56,017 bases of DNA from Longimicrobiaceae bacterium (GCA_036375715.1 DASVBS010000046.1:1-56017), one strand, 5' to 3'. Shown: positions 25,243 to 34,816, counted from the first letter of the stretch. Notes: generated from the sequence alone by a model not told the origin. Program-made: numbers and translations.

Positions 25243-25647
25243 TCAATCCCGTCGACGCCAACTCTCTTCTTCGCGCTCCGCCAGCAAGTCCTCCAGCGCG
25301 GCGATATCTTCCTGCCACAGGTATTTGAGACGGGGATGTAAGCGGGTGTATTCCTGCAGCCCGCGGAGGAGGCAATGAAGGTCCACCCCTTCGAAATCCT
25401 CCCGGAAAGCTTCGAGCAGAGCCTCCTGGCGACCTTTGATCCAGAGGATCTCGCCGTCGTGCATGCGCATGCCGATGGCTTCACCGTCGGTGATGTACTC
25501 GACGGCGTTTCGCCACGGCATGACGTCGCGCACTTTGAGTCCGTTCGGAAGTCTGCGGGGGAGGTAGAAGCGATCGGGGAGGCGGATCCTGCGAATCCGG
25601 CGGTTCCTCCCGACCTCGAGGGGGTTGGATACCGTGGGCGTGCTCAT
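25243..25647 (-). CDS. Hypothetical protein, small and charged
   Basis: 134 residues with an Arg-rich N terminus (GRNRRIRRIRLPDRFYLPRR, about 14-33) and a compact alpha/beta middle (VRDVMPWRNAVEYITDGEAI). The helical acidic C terminus is DIAALEDLLAEREEE. No signal peptide, membrane helix or known motif. ATG at 25647 is set by a GGAGGAG ribosome site. Gene-like codon use and the terminator at its 3' side support it being expressed. Confidence 0.65.
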   Translation of the reverse strand: MSTPTVSNPLEVGRNRRIRRIRLPDRFYLPRRLPNGLKVRDVMPWRNAVEYITDGEAIGMRMHDGEILWIKGRQEALLEAFREDFEGVDLHCLLRGLQEYTRLHPRLKYLWQEDIAALEDLLAEREEESWRRRD

Positions 25648-25980
25648 CGGCTCCTCCGTACGGCTTCCCGGATCGCCACGGCGACTCGGCATCGCCGATC
25701 GGCGTATCGGGGAAGGGGTGGATGGGTGGACGGTAAGCATCATCTCCTGGACACGGTTCTCGCGGGACGGCCCAAGTCTGCGACCGTCCTGAGCTTCCAC
25801 AGCCTATGGCAAGTTGGGCGCCACTGGAGGTGAAGTGCTCGCCGACGGCGTCGCGCCATCGTATCCTATCGGCTATTCCGAGTGATCTGCGCCCGGGTGT
25901 CTCCGTCCGAAGGGCGAAGCCCCCAGCTTCAGCGGAGGCGCCCGCGTGATCTGCTCCCCATCTCCTTCCGGGAACGTCCT
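25648..25980. other. Divergent intergenic region upstream of the SGNH hydrolase
   Basis: 333 bases between diverging genes. I see no convincing short gene, hairpin with T run or repeat array. It presumably contains both promoters; no strong sigma-70-like pair stands out. Confidence 0.45.
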
Positions 25981-26751
25981 ATGGCTCCAATCCAGCGAAT
26001 CACGATGGTTCTGACTCTCCTCGCGGCGCTCTGCTCGGCGACCCCTCTGAGAGGTCAGGAGCCCGCCCGCGATCAGGACGCGGAAGCCCGCGCACGGCAG
26101 GAAAGGCTGCTGAACGACTGGGCGAACCTCGCGCGTTATCGAGAGGAGAACGCGGCTCTGGGGGATCCGAAGCCGGGAGAGCAGCGGGTGGTCTTCATCG
26201 GGAACTCGATCACCGAGGGGTGGGCCCGCTACTTCGACGAGCAGTTCCCCGGCAAGCCCTACATCGGACGGGGGATCGGCGGTCAGACCACGCCGCAGAT
26301 GCTGGTGCGCTTCCGCCAGGACGTGATCGACCTGAAGCCCGCGGTGGTGGTCATTCTCGCGGGGACGAACGACATCGCGGGGAACACGGGCCCATCCACC
26401 CCGGAGATGATCCAGGGGAACCTGGCTTCCATGGCGGAGCTTGCCCGTGCCCACGGGATCGAGGTGGTCCTCTCCTCCATCCTGCCCGCCTCCGACTATC
26501 CCTGGCGTCCCGGCCTGAACCCCGGCCCGAAGATCGTGGCCATCAACGAGTGGCTGAAGCAGTACGCGGAGGAGAACGACTTCGTCTACCTGGACTACCA
26601 TTCCGCCATGGTCAACGACGAGCTCGGCCTTTCCCCGGAGCTAGCGCGGGACGGGGTGCACCCGACCGAGGCCGGCTACCAGATCATGGCGCGGCTCGCT
26701 GAGGAAGCCATCGCCAAGGCACTCGCCAAGCGCGCAGGTCGGTCGCAGTAA
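25981..26751 (+). CDS. Secreted SGNH/GDSL-family hydrolase
   Basis: 256 residues with a cleavable signal peptide (about residues 1-25). The four SGNH blocks are present: FIGNSITEG with nucleophile Ser76, IGRGIGGQTT (Gly), AGTNDI (Asn130), and DGVHPTEAGY with Asp224 and His227. Proteins of this class near SusCD loci are often acetyl-xylan or other carbohydrate esterases, removing acetyl groups from glycans. The substrate here is inferred only from context. It stands alone on the plus strand, 200 bases before the PQQ-dehydrogenase cluster. Confidence 0.9.
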   Translation: MAPIQRITMVLTLLAALCSATPLRGQEPARDQDAEARARQERLLNDWANLARYREENAALGDPKPGEQRVVFIGNSITEGWARYFDEQFPGKPYIGRGIGGQTTPQMLVRFRQDVIDLKPAVVVILAGTNDIAGNTGPSTPEMIQGNLASMAELARAHGIEVVLSSILPASDYPWRPGLNPGPKIVAINEWLKQYAEENDFVYLDYHSAMVNDELGLSPELARDGVHPTEAGYQIMARLAEEAIAKALAKRAGRSQ

Positions 26752-26950
26752 CGGTTGCGGTTCGGGAGCTACGCGGGCGCATGGGGCGTCTGCGGCTGTC
26801 TCATCGGCAGACGAGGGGGGCCGGGTACCGGATCATCGTCGCGTCCGGCCGGTATGTGGATGGGTAGAAAGAGGATGGGCCGGCCGAGGCGCCGGCCGTG
26901 GTGAACCGCAACGTCAGAGAATGATCGTGATCCCTTGTTTCCGGCAATCG

Positions 26951-29746
26951 ATGCGAGCGCTGCGCCCTTTTTGTGCCGCTCTGCTGTTGCCAGCGGTGCT
27001 CATCGGCTGCCGGGATCGTTCGCGTGTGGCCCAAGCCGGCGGCGAAGCGCCGGAAGAGAGCCGCTTCACCCGCACCTTCGTGGCGGAGGGGCTCGACGAG
27101 CCGATGGCGATGGATTTCGATGCGGACGGCCGGGTCTACGTCATCGAGCGCACCGGGGGGTTGCGGCGGATCGACCCCGAGACGGGGGAGAACGTCACCC
27201 TCGGCAAGATTCCCGTCTTCACGGACGGTGAGGGCGGGTTGCTGGGAATCCTGCTCGACCGCGACTTCGAGCGGACCCGGCGGCTCTTCCTCTACTACAC
27301 GGCGGCCGGCGACGAGCGCATCGCCCGCCTTTCCCGGTTCAATCTTGGCCCCGACGGAATGCTCGATCCGAGCTCGGAGAAGGTGTTGCTGAGCTGGGAG
27401 CACGATGTCGCCTCGCACATGGGCGGGGGGATGGCCTGGGAGCCGGGAACCGGGAATCTCCTGCTGGCAGTCGGCGAGAACTCCATCCCCACCCAGTACA
27501 CACCCATCCACTGGACGGAGCCGGGCGGGCGCCGCGAGGACTCACAGCGCACCGCCGCCAACACCAACGACCTCAGAGGCAAGATCCTCCGCATCCACCC
27601 GGAGGAGGACGGCAGCTACACGATCCCGGAGGGCAACCTATTTCCGCCGGGCACGCCCGGAACTCGTCCGGAGATCTATACCATGGGGAACCGCAATCCG
27701 TGGCGGATCTCCTTCGACTCGGAGCGCGGGTCGCTTCACTGGGGCGAGATCGGACCCGACGCTGGGCGCGATTCGGCAGGAATTGGCCCGCGGGGCTACG
27801 ACGAGTTCAACGTGGCCACCGGACCGGGCAATTTCGGGTGGCCGTACTTCATCGGGTACAACCTCGCCTACAACAGCTACGATCGAGAGACGGGCACCTA
27901 CGGCCCCCCTTTCGATCCCGAGCATCCGCAGAACCTCTCGCCCAACAATACCGGGCTGCGAGACCTTCCGCCGGCGCAACCGGCGGTTCTCGCTTACCCG
28001 TACGCGGTCTCGGAGGAGTTTCCGCAACTCAGCAGCGGCGGACGGGCGGCCGTGGGCGGACCGGTGTTCCGCAAGGCGGACTTCGCCGATGCTCCGCGCC
28101 CGTTCCCCGACTACTACGAGGGCGGCTGGTTCGTAGTGGACTTCGTCCGCAACTGGATCATGGTCCTGCGGCTGAACGACGAGCTGACGCGGGTGGTCTC
28201 GATGGAGCGCTTCCTGCCCCGGGAGCGCTACAACATGCCCATCGACATGCGCTTCTCGCCGCTGGGCGACCTGTACGTGCTGGAGTACGGGGCGGCTCCG
28301 AGCGGTCGACTTTCCCGCATCTCCTACAATGCCGGGAATCGTCCACCGGTCGTGACGCTGGCGGCGGATCGCACGGCGGGCGCCGTTCCGCTGCGGGTGG
28401 CGTTGTCCACGGCGGGCACCGTTGACCCCGATGGCGACGAGCTCTCGTTTGACTGGGAGCTGACCGCTCCGGGTACGGCTTCCGGCGCTTCGCCCTCCCT
28501 GCGCGGCGAGCGTCCGGAGCTGACCCTCACGGAGCCCGGCGAGTACCGCGTGCGCCTCGTTGGCACGGACCCGGGGGGAGCGAGCGACACCGCCTCGCTG
28601 GTGATCCTGGCGGGCAACGAGCCGCCCTCGGTGGACCTGACGATCACCGCCGGGAACCGCAGCTTCTACTTCGTCGGCGATACGATCGCTTACACCGTCG
28701 ACGTCGCGGACCAGGAGGATGGGTCCCTCAGCCAGGGCGGGATCGCGGCGGCGGCGGTCGACGTGACGCTGGAGTTCCTGCCCTCGGGGATCAGTGGCGA
28801 GGATCTCGAAGGGATCGACAGCGTGCCGGCCACGGTATCGATGCGGAAGGCGCGGGCCGAGGGGATCATGGCGGGGAGTGACTGCGCTGCCTGTCACAGC
28901 GTGGACGCGCCTCTGGTCGGCCCCGCGTTCGGCCAGGTGGCCGAGCGTTACCGCGAGGATCCCCAGGCGATTCCGTATCTGACGCAGAAGATCATCGCCG
29001 GAGGGAGCGGGGTCTGGGGGGATGTGCCCATGCCCGCCCACCCGGGGCTGAGCACGGCGCAGGCTCGAACGCTTGCGGAGTACGTGCTCTCCCTGGGCGA
29101 CGAAGCCTCGGGGCCGCTGCCAATTCCGCCGAGGGGGTCGGTCGTGCTCGATCCGGGTGAGCCCGCCCGTCCGGGCTCGGCCTACCTCCTGCGCGCGAGC
29201 TATACCGATCAGGGTGCGCCCGGTGCGGCGCCGATCCGGGAGGCGCAGACGATCCTGCTCCGCTATCCGCGCTTCGCGCCGGAAGAAGCGGATTCGATAT
29301 CCGAGGGGACCTCCTTCACACCGTCGACCAACGACCCTGGCTTCATCATCAATGCCGACGGGGCGCACCTTGGTTTCCGCGGGGTCGATCTGGAGGGGAT
29401 CGGAGCGATCGAGGTCGGGGCGCTGACCCGCTTCTACACCTGGTCGCACTTCATTGGCGGGAGCATGGAGGTGCGGCTCGACGCCGTCGACGGATCGCTC
29501 ATCGGTGGCCCGGTGGAGCTCGTGCCGCCGCCGCCGCCGGCACCGAGAGGGGATCCGGGGCAGGCTGCGCCGTCCGCGGGGATGGTGCTCGGCGCTGACC
29601 TGGAGCCGCCGACCCGCATCCCCATCCGGGCCACGACGGGATTGCACGACGTCTACATCGTCTTCCGCAATCCTGACGCACGGGAAACCGACGCCCTCAT
29701 GCTGCTCCGTTCGATTGAGTTCCTCAGGGGAGAGCCGGGCCAGTGA
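26951..29746 (+). CDS. Lipoprotein fusion: PQQ-type sugar dehydrogenase, PKD domain and cytochrome c
   Basis: 931 residues. The N terminus is a lipoprotein signal (LLLPAVLIGC). Residues about 35-460 form a glucose/sorbosone dehydrogenase propeller (for example GLDEPMAMDFDADGRVYVIE, YTMGNRNPWRISFD, GDLYVLEYG). Residues about 462-555 are a PKD-like Ig domain (AGTVDPDGDELSFDWEL). A cytochrome c domain follows, with CAACH at residues 645-649. The final 150 residues look like a CBM6-type sandwich (SHFIGGSMEVRLDAVDG). It would oxidise a sugar in the periplasm and pass electrons to its own haem. ATG 26951 is chosen for the signal peptide; a second ATG at 26921 is possible. The gene overlaps the next one by 4 bases. 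Confidence 0.88.
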   Translation: MRALRPFCAALLLPAVLIGCRDRSRVAQAGGEAPEESRFTRTFVAEGLDEPMAMDFDADGRVYVIERTGGLRRIDPETGENVTLGKIPVFTDGEGGLLGILLDRDFERTRRLFLYYTAAGDERIARLSRFNLGPDGMLDPSSEKVLLSWEHDVASHMGGGMAWEPGTGNLLLAVGENSIPTQYTPIHWTEPGGRREDSQRTAANTNDLRGKILRIHPEEDGSYTIPEGNLFPPGTPGTRPEIYTMGNRNPWRISFDSERGSLHWGEIGPDAGRDSAGIGPRGYDEFNVATGPGNFGWPYFIGYNLAYNSYDRETGTYGPPFDPEHPQNLSPNNTGLRDLPPAQPAVLAYPYAVSEEFPQLSSGGRAAVGGPVFRKADFADAPRPFPDYYEGGWFVVDFVRNWIMVLRLNDELTRVVSMERFLPRERYNMPIDMRFSPLGDLYVLEYGAAPSGRLSRISYNAGNRPPVVTLAADRTAGAVPLRVALSTAGTVDPDGDELSFDWELTAPGTASGASPSLRGERPELTLTEPGEYRVRLVGTDPGGASDTASLVILAGNEPPSVDLTITAGNRSFYFVGDTIAYTVDVADQEDGSLSQGGIAAAAVDVTLEFLPSGISGEDLEGIDSVPATVSMRKARAEGIMAGSDCAACHSVDAPLVGPAFGQVAERYREDPQAIPYLTQKIIAGGSGVWGDVPMPAHPGLSTAQARTLAEYVLSLGDEASGPLPIPPRGSVVLDPGEPARPGSAYLLRASYTDQGAPGAAPIREAQTILLRYPRFAPEEADSISEGTSFTPSTNDPGFIINADGAHLGFRGVDLEGIGAIEVGALTRFYTWSHFIGGSMEVRLDAVDGSLIGGPVELVPPPPPAPRGDPGQAAPSAGMVLGADLEPPTRIPIRATTGLHDVYIVFRNPDARETDALMLLRSIEFLRGEPGQ

Positions 29747-30567
29747 GTGTTCTGCGCCGGTTCACCCGTTGCTTCCGTAGCGCCGGCGCGGGCGAACGCG
29801 CCACGCGGGCTGTTGGACGAGCGGTCCGGGGCTGTAGATGCGCCGCCCGGACGGGTGCGAGGGCAACCGCGATCGTTACCATCTGCTGGAGCGCCGGCCT
29901 CGCCGCGTGCGCTCCGTCGGTCCGCCCGCCTGCGTCGGCCCCGCCGGGATTCGTTTCGCTTTTCGACGGGCGCACCCTGAACGGCTGGCACGTCAGCCGG
30001 ACCTCTCACCAGGGCACCACCCCCGACGTGCGGGTCGAGGACGGAGCGATTGTCCTGCGGCAGAACCCCTACGGCCAGGGGGGCGTGCTGCTGACGGACC
30101 GCGAGTACGGCGATTTCGAGCTGTACCTGGAGGTCCTCCCGGATCGGGGCACCAACGGCGGCATCTTCTTCCGCTCCACGGAGAGCGGCTCGGCGTACCA
30201 GATCGAGGTGGAGGGCGCCGGCCTCGGCGGAACCGGCAACCTGCTGGGGGAGATGCTGAGGGTGACCACCGACGCCCGGGCGGAACGGCTGAGGGAGGTG
30301 TGGAAGGAGGGGAGCTGGAACTCCTTCCGCCTGCGCGTCCAGGGCGAAGTCCCCAGGATCACCCTCTGGGTGAACGAGACGTTGATGTGGGACGTGGTGG
30401 CGGAGCGAAACGACCACGTCGTCGGGGCGCGTGAGGGGCACATCGGGCTGCAGGTGCACTGGAGCAGCACCTACTCGCCGGTGCCTGGTGGAAGCTGCTG
30501 CGAGCGCTCGTGGCGCCCGGGCGCGGCGCACCGCTACCGCAACGTCTGGATCCGCGAGCTGCCATGA
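29743..30567 (+). CDS. DUF1080 (3-keto-disaccharide hydrolase-type) exported protein
   Basis: 274 residues. An N-terminal region with a hydrophobic stretch and lipobox-like Cys (SAGLAACAP, about residues 50-58) leads into a DUF1080 concanavalin-like sandwich. The signatures are GFVSLFDGRTLNGWH (about 68-82), NGGIFFRS (about 139-146), YQIEVEG and the closing YRNVWIRELP. DUF1080 proteins include hydrolases acting on 3-keto-glucosides and often occur near GMC or Gfo/Idh/MocA oxidoreductases. Start GTG overlaps the preceding stop (GTGA), and its own stop overlaps the next start (ATGA). The N terminus before the Cys is long and Arg-rich for a signal, so the true start may be further in. Confidence 0.85.
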   Translation: MSVLRRFTRCFRSAGAGERATRAVGRAVRGCRCAARTGARATAIVTICWSAGLAACAPSVRPPASAPPGFVSLFDGRTLNGWHVSRTSHQGTTPDVRVEDGAIVLRQNPYGQGGVLLTDREYGDFELYLEVLPDRGTNGGIFFRSTESGSAYQIEVEGAGLGGTGNLLGEMLRVTTDARAERLREVWKEGSWNSFRLRVQGEVPRITLWVNETLMWDVVAERNDHVVGAREGHIGLQVHWSSTYSPVPGGSCCERSWRPGAAHRYRNVWIRELP

Positions 30568-31400
30568 TCGGTCGGTCGCTTCTCGCTGCGCTCTTTTTGA
30601 TTCTCCTGGTCGTCGCGAACGGAGCCGGCCAGGAGCGAGTGGTGACCAACCAGCTCGGCATGGAGTTCGTGCGGATCGAGCCGGGGAGCATGGTCGTTGG
30701 GCGCTTTCAACCCACCTGCGCGGAGCCGGACCCGCAGGCGGATGCGGATCCGCGCACCGCGTGGACCGAGCAGGACTATCGCCGTTGTCGGGAGATCGTG
30801 AACCGTCAGGCATCGCCAGGATTCACGGTAACGATCCAGGAGCCTTTCTACATCGGCCGCTATGAAGTGACGCAGGACGAGTGGCGGCAGGTGATGGGGT
30901 CGAATCCCTCCTTCTTCCAGGGCGATCGGATAGAGGGAGGCTCCGGCAGGCACCCGGTGGAGAGCGTGACCTGGGAGGAGGCGCTCGCCTTCGCCAAGCG
31001 CCTCAGCGAGCTCGATCCCGAGGCCGACTACCGGCTTCCCACCGAATTCGAGTGGGAATACGCGGCCCGCGCCGGGATGGATCGCGAGCCAAGCTGGGAG
31101 GAGATCCGGGCGAGTGCCTGGATCGGCCTGGTCGACAAGGGGACTACGCAACCGGTGGGCGGGAAGGCACCGAATGCCTGGGGGCTGTACGACATGCTCG
31201 GCAACGTCTGGGAATGGGTGGCGGACTTCTACAACGGTAGAGTCTTCCCCGACCCGGAGCCGCCAACGGAAGGTGCCACCCACGTGCTGCGGGGCGGCAG
31301 CTTCCTCTCCGACGTGAAGAACGCCACCTGGTTCACGCACGCCGGAGGTCCTGGTAACGGCTTCGACGTCGGTCTCCGCCTCGTCCGCGAGGCCCACTGA
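30564..31400 (+). CDS. Secreted SUMF1/formylglycine-generating-enzyme-fold protein lacking the active-site cysteines
   Basis: 278 residues with a signal peptide (hydrophobic about 5-20). The SUMF1 fold is shown by NQLGMEFVRIEPGSMVVGRF near the N terminus, PFYIGRYEVTQDEWRQVMG, HPVESVTWEEALAFAKRLSE, YRLPTEFEWEYAARAG, GLYDMLGNVWEWVADFYNG and HVLRGGSFLSD. True formylglycine-generating enzymes have two Cys that bind copper close to the C terminus. Here the segment after GGSFLSD has none, so sulfatase activation is unlikely; a binding or structural role is more probable. It is translationally coupled to the DUF1080 gene. Confidence 0.88.
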   Translation: MIGRSLLAALFLILLVVANGAGQERVVTNQLGMEFVRIEPGSMVVGRFQPTCAEPDPQADADPRTAWTEQDYRRCREIVNRQASPGFTVTIQEPFYIGRYEVTQDEWRQVMGSNPSFFQGDRIEGGSGRHPVESVTWEEALAFAKRLSELDPEADYRLPTEFEWEYAARAGMDREPSWEEIRASAWIGLVDKGTTQPVGGKAPNAWGLYDMLGNVWEWVADFYNGRVFPDPEPPTEGATHVLRGGSFLSDVKNATWFTHAGGPGNGFDVGLRLVREAH

Positions 31401-31540
31401 CGCACCCGATCGCCACTGGCCTGCTCTGGATACGGCGTGTCCGCTCTGGACAACGACCGCCGCTCGTCCCAACCTAACGTGGCCTTCCGAACGCCTCATC
31501 GGAAGCTACTCCCCCTTTTCCTGAAGCCCGTCAGAAGCCG

Positions 31541-34500
31541 ATGAGACTTCCGTCCCTATCTGCCGGCCGCTTTCTGCTGGCCGCGATTCTCGTTCTCCTG
31601 CTCGGCTGCGATCGCTCTCGGGCCGAGCCCCGTGTTCTCGTCTTCGGCTCCCCTGATGCGGGGACGCGTGAGATGGTTGGCGTGCTCGCGGAGGAGGCGA
31701 GTCGCAACGACGTGGAGCTGCGGATGAGCAGCGATCCGGCGGTGGTCACGGAAGACAGCCTGGCCCTCTATCGCGGCTTCGTCCTCCTGAACACCTCGGC
31801 CGACGAGCTGACCCATCGTGCGCAGGCTGACCTGCGCCGCTTCATCGAGGCTGGCGGCGGGTTCCTGTTCATCGGAGCGAAGCCGGCTCGCACCTGGCCG
31901 TGGCTGGACTCGATTGCCGCGGGCCCCGAGGGTCCGGTGGAAGCCGCGGAAAACGTGTATCTGATCCGTTCTGGTACGCAGCCAGAGGACTGGCAGGACC
32001 AGGGCTTCCTCGAGCGCCTGAGGGAGGGCTTCGCGCTGGCCGCCGGCGGCGAACCGCGCTATGGACGAATCGAGTCCGAGCGTGTGCCTGACGCCAGCCG
32101 CTTCGAGCAGCAGATTCTGGTGGAGGGAACGCTGAACGAGCCGACGGAGCTCGCCGTCGCCTCCGACGGACGGGTGTTCTTCACCGAGCGGCAGGGCGCG
32201 CTGAAGCTGTACGATCCGGCAACCGGCAGTGACCGGGTGATCCACCAGTTCGACGTCTTCACCGAGGAGGAGAACGGGCTGATCGGGATCACCCTGGATC
32301 CGAACTTCGACAGCAACGGTTGGATCTACATCACCCGCACGGTGGGCGATACGCTCGACGCCCGTCATCGGGTGGCGCGCTTTACCTTCGACGGCCAAGC
32401 CATCGGCGACGAGCGCGTGCTCCTCGAGGTGCCCATCGACCGCGGTTGCTGTCACACCGGCGGGTCGATGACCTTCGACGGTCACGGCAACCTGCTCGTC
32501 TCCTTCGGCGACAACTCGAACCCCTTCGCCACCTCCTACGCCCCTCTCGACGACCGGCCCGGTCGGGAGCTGTGGGACGCGCGCCGGTCCAGCGCGAACA
32601 CGCAGGACCTTCGCGGTAAGATCATCCGCATTCGCCCGCAACCGGACGGGACGTACACGATCCCTGAGGGGAACCTCTTCACGGATCCGGAACAGGGGCG
32701 CCCCGAGATCTACACCATGGGGCACCGAAACCCGTACCGGATCAGCTACGACCCGGTGCGTGATTACCTCTTCTGGGGGGATGTGGGACCGGACGCGCGA
32801 GCCGACAGCACCACCGGCCCGATGGGTTACGACGAGGTGAATCGTGCGCGGGAGGCAGGGAACTTCGGCTGGCCTCTGTTCATCGCCGACAACAAGGCCT
32901 ACCACGATCGTGATTTCGCTACGGGTACGGTGGGCGAGCCTTTCGATCCTGCGCGGCCGATCAACGACTCCCGCAACAACACGGGAGCGCGCGTGCTTCC
33001 CCCCGCGCAGCCGGCGATGATCTACTACCCTTACGAGCGGAGCGAGGAGTTTCCCCGCGTCGGGGAAGGGGGAAGGACCGCGATGGCCGGTCCCCTGTAC
33101 CGGACGGCTCCGTTCGGCGATTCCGACGTGCGCCTGCCCGACTACTACGACGGCAAGTTCATCCACTACGACTGGATCCGTGGGTGGATGATGGCCACCA
33201 CGCTGGACGAGAACGGCGACTACGTCTCCATGGAGCCGTTTCTCGAGCACCTGACCTTCGATCACCCCATGGATCTGGAGGTCGGTCCGGACGGCTCGCT
33301 GTACCTGCTCGAGTACGGGCCGCTCTGGTTCGCGCCGAATCCCGCGGCGCGGCTGAGCCGCATCGTCTACCACCGTGACAACCGGCCGCCGCGGGCGGTG
33401 ATCTCCGCCAGTCCCGCGGAGGGCGCCGCTCCGCTCGAGGTGACCCTTTCCGCGGAGGGCTCCGCCGATCCGGACGAGGACGACCGGCTGGAGTACCGCT
33501 GGCTCTTCGCCGACGGTAGCTCTCTCACCGGGCAGTCGATCACGCGCACCTTCGAGCAGGCCGGCGAGCACGTCGTGCAGCTCGTCGTCTCCGACGGCTC
33601 CGGTGCCGCGGACACCGCGGCGACTACCGTGACGGTCGGCAACGACCCGCCGGTCCTGACGATCGACCTCGAGGGCAATCGGTCCTTCTTCTGGAATGCC
33701 GCCACGCGCAACTACCATGTCTCGGTTCGGGACACGGAAGATGGCACGCTGGGGGAGGGAGCGGACCCGACGCGCCTGCGGGTTGCTCTTGAGTTCCAGC
33801 CGGGAATCCCGCTCGCCGCCGAGCCTGTCGGCCATCAGACCGAGCAGACTCCGGCCGGATTGGCCTACATCCAGCAAAGTGACTGCAGCGGGTGCCACGG
33901 GATCAACGAGGCCTCCGTGGGCCCGAGCTTCCGTCGAGTCGCCGAGCGCTACGCTGGCGCGGACACTGCAGCAGAGCGCCTCGTCCGCAAGATCATCGAG
34001 GGAGGGAGCGGGGTCTGGGGAGACCAGGTGATGCCTGCCCACCCGGATATGAGCGAGGACGTGGCGGCCGAGATCGTCCGCTACATCTTCTCCCTGGTTG
34101 CTCCGGGAGAGACCCTGCCGACGGAAGGAATGCTGACGCTCAACCGGCACCAGCCGGGAGAGACCGGGGCCTACGTGCTCACGGCGACCTACGTCGATGG
34201 CGGGGCGAGTGGAGCGCCCCCGCTGGAGGCGCGGCAACAGGTGGTGCTTCATGCCCCCGTGATTCGCGCCACGGATGTGGCAGACCGGTGGGGGATGCTG
34301 GCTCCGGCGGATTCGGCCAACGCGGCCGAGGGAAGCCCGCTGGCCGTGGTGGCGGACGGAGCGTACCTCCACCTCGGCGCGCTCGACCTCACTGGCGTGG
34401 CCCAGTTGGTGGTGACGCTGGAGGAGGTGAGCGGCGAAATCACCCTCGAGCTCCGCGCCGGAGCTCCTGATGGCGAGAGGATTGCGACAGGATCGGTGAC

Positions 34501-34687
34501 GGCACCGTCTATGGCGGCACCGGTCGAGGCGCCTCTGACGCTAGCCGCCGAAGGTGAGCACGACCTCTATCTCGTTGTACGCACGCAGGATCCGCTGGTT
34601 GGTCCCTGGTCACCTGCGGCGCGCATTCGATCGCTTCGCTTCGATCAGCGCGGGACCGGCGGGGCCGCGGGAACGGAGGCCGAATGA
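31541..34687 (+). CDS. Lipoprotein fusion: ThuA-like domain, PQQ-type sugar dehydrogenase, PKD domain, cytochrome c
   Basis: 1048 residues. A lipoprotein signal (LVLLLGCDR) is followed by a ThuA-like flavodoxin-fold domain (about residues 26-165; FVLLNTSADELTH, IEAGGGFLFIGAK). A sugar dehydrogenase propeller follows (about 189-610; EPTELAVASDGRVFFTE, YTMGHRNPYRISYD). Then come a PKD domain (about 612-703; SADPDEDDRLEYRWLF) and a cytochrome c with CSGCH at residues 782-786. A C-terminal CBM-like sandwich ends the protein. It is a paralogue of the 26951 gene with an added N-terminal module. ThuA proteins are linked to disaccharide use, so a keto-sugar or disaccharide substrate is plausible but unproven. 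Confidence 0.88.
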   Translation: MRLPSLSAGRFLLAAILVLLLGCDRSRAEPRVLVFGSPDAGTREMVGVLAEEASRNDVELRMSSDPAVVTEDSLALYRGFVLLNTSADELTHRAQADLRRFIEAGGGFLFIGAKPARTWPWLDSIAAGPEGPVEAAENVYLIRSGTQPEDWQDQGFLERLREGFALAAGGEPRYGRIESERVPDASRFEQQILVEGTLNEPTELAVASDGRVFFTERQGALKLYDPATGSDRVIHQFDVFTEEENGLIGITLDPNFDSNGWIYITRTVGDTLDARHRVARFTFDGQAIGDERVLLEVPIDRGCCHTGGSMTFDGHGNLLVSFGDNSNPFATSYAPLDDRPGRELWDARRSSANTQDLRGKIIRIRPQPDGTYTIPEGNLFTDPEQGRPEIYTMGHRNPYRISYDPVRDYLFWGDVGPDARADSTTGPMGYDEVNRAREAGNFGWPLFIADNKAYHDRDFATGTVGEPFDPARPINDSRNNTGARVLPPAQPAMIYYPYERSEEFPRVGEGGRTAMAGPLYRTAPFGDSDVRLPDYYDGKFIHYDWIRGWMMATTLDENGDYVSMEPFLEHLTFDHPMDLEVGPDGSLYLLEYGPLWFAPNPAARLSRIVYHRDNRPPRAVISASPAEGAAPLEVTLSAEGSADPDEDDRLEYRWLFADGSSLTGQSITRTFEQAGEHVVQLVVSDGSGAADTAATTVTVGNDPPVLTIDLEGNRSFFWNAATRNYHVSVRDTEDGTLGEGADPTRLRVALEFQPGIPLAAEPVGHQTEQTPAGLAYIQQSDCSGCHGINEASVGPSFRRVAERYAGADTAAERLVRKIIEGGSGVWGDQVMPAHPDMSEDVAAEIVRYIFSLVAPGETLPTEGMLTLNRHQPGETGAYVLTATYVDGGASGAPPLEARQQVVLHAPVIRATDVADRWGMLAPADSANAAEGSPLAVVADGAYLHLGALDLTGVAQLVVTLEEVSGEITLELRAGAPDGERIATGSVTAPSMAAPVEAPLTLAAEGEHDLYLVVRTQDPLVGPWSPAARIRSLRFDQRGTGGAAGTEAE

Positions 34688-34816
34688 GGTTTTGAGCTCG
34701 AGCTCAGGCATCCGTACCCAAAACCCGATCCGTCAATAGAGCAGTAGACGCGTCCGAGTCTGTCATCGCCGGCTGAAGCCGAGCCGGTCGCCCGGTCATC
34801 AACAGCGGAGGTGCAC

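Noticed and set aside
30564-31400. Functional sulfatase-activating enzyme
   Set aside because: The two C-terminal cysteines needed for catalysis are absent and no sulfatase gene is nearby.
34693-34706. 14-base palindrome TGAGCTCGAGCTCA after the ThuA-fusion gene
   Set aside because: No T run, no known operator and no symmetric partner; it may be chance in a short gap.
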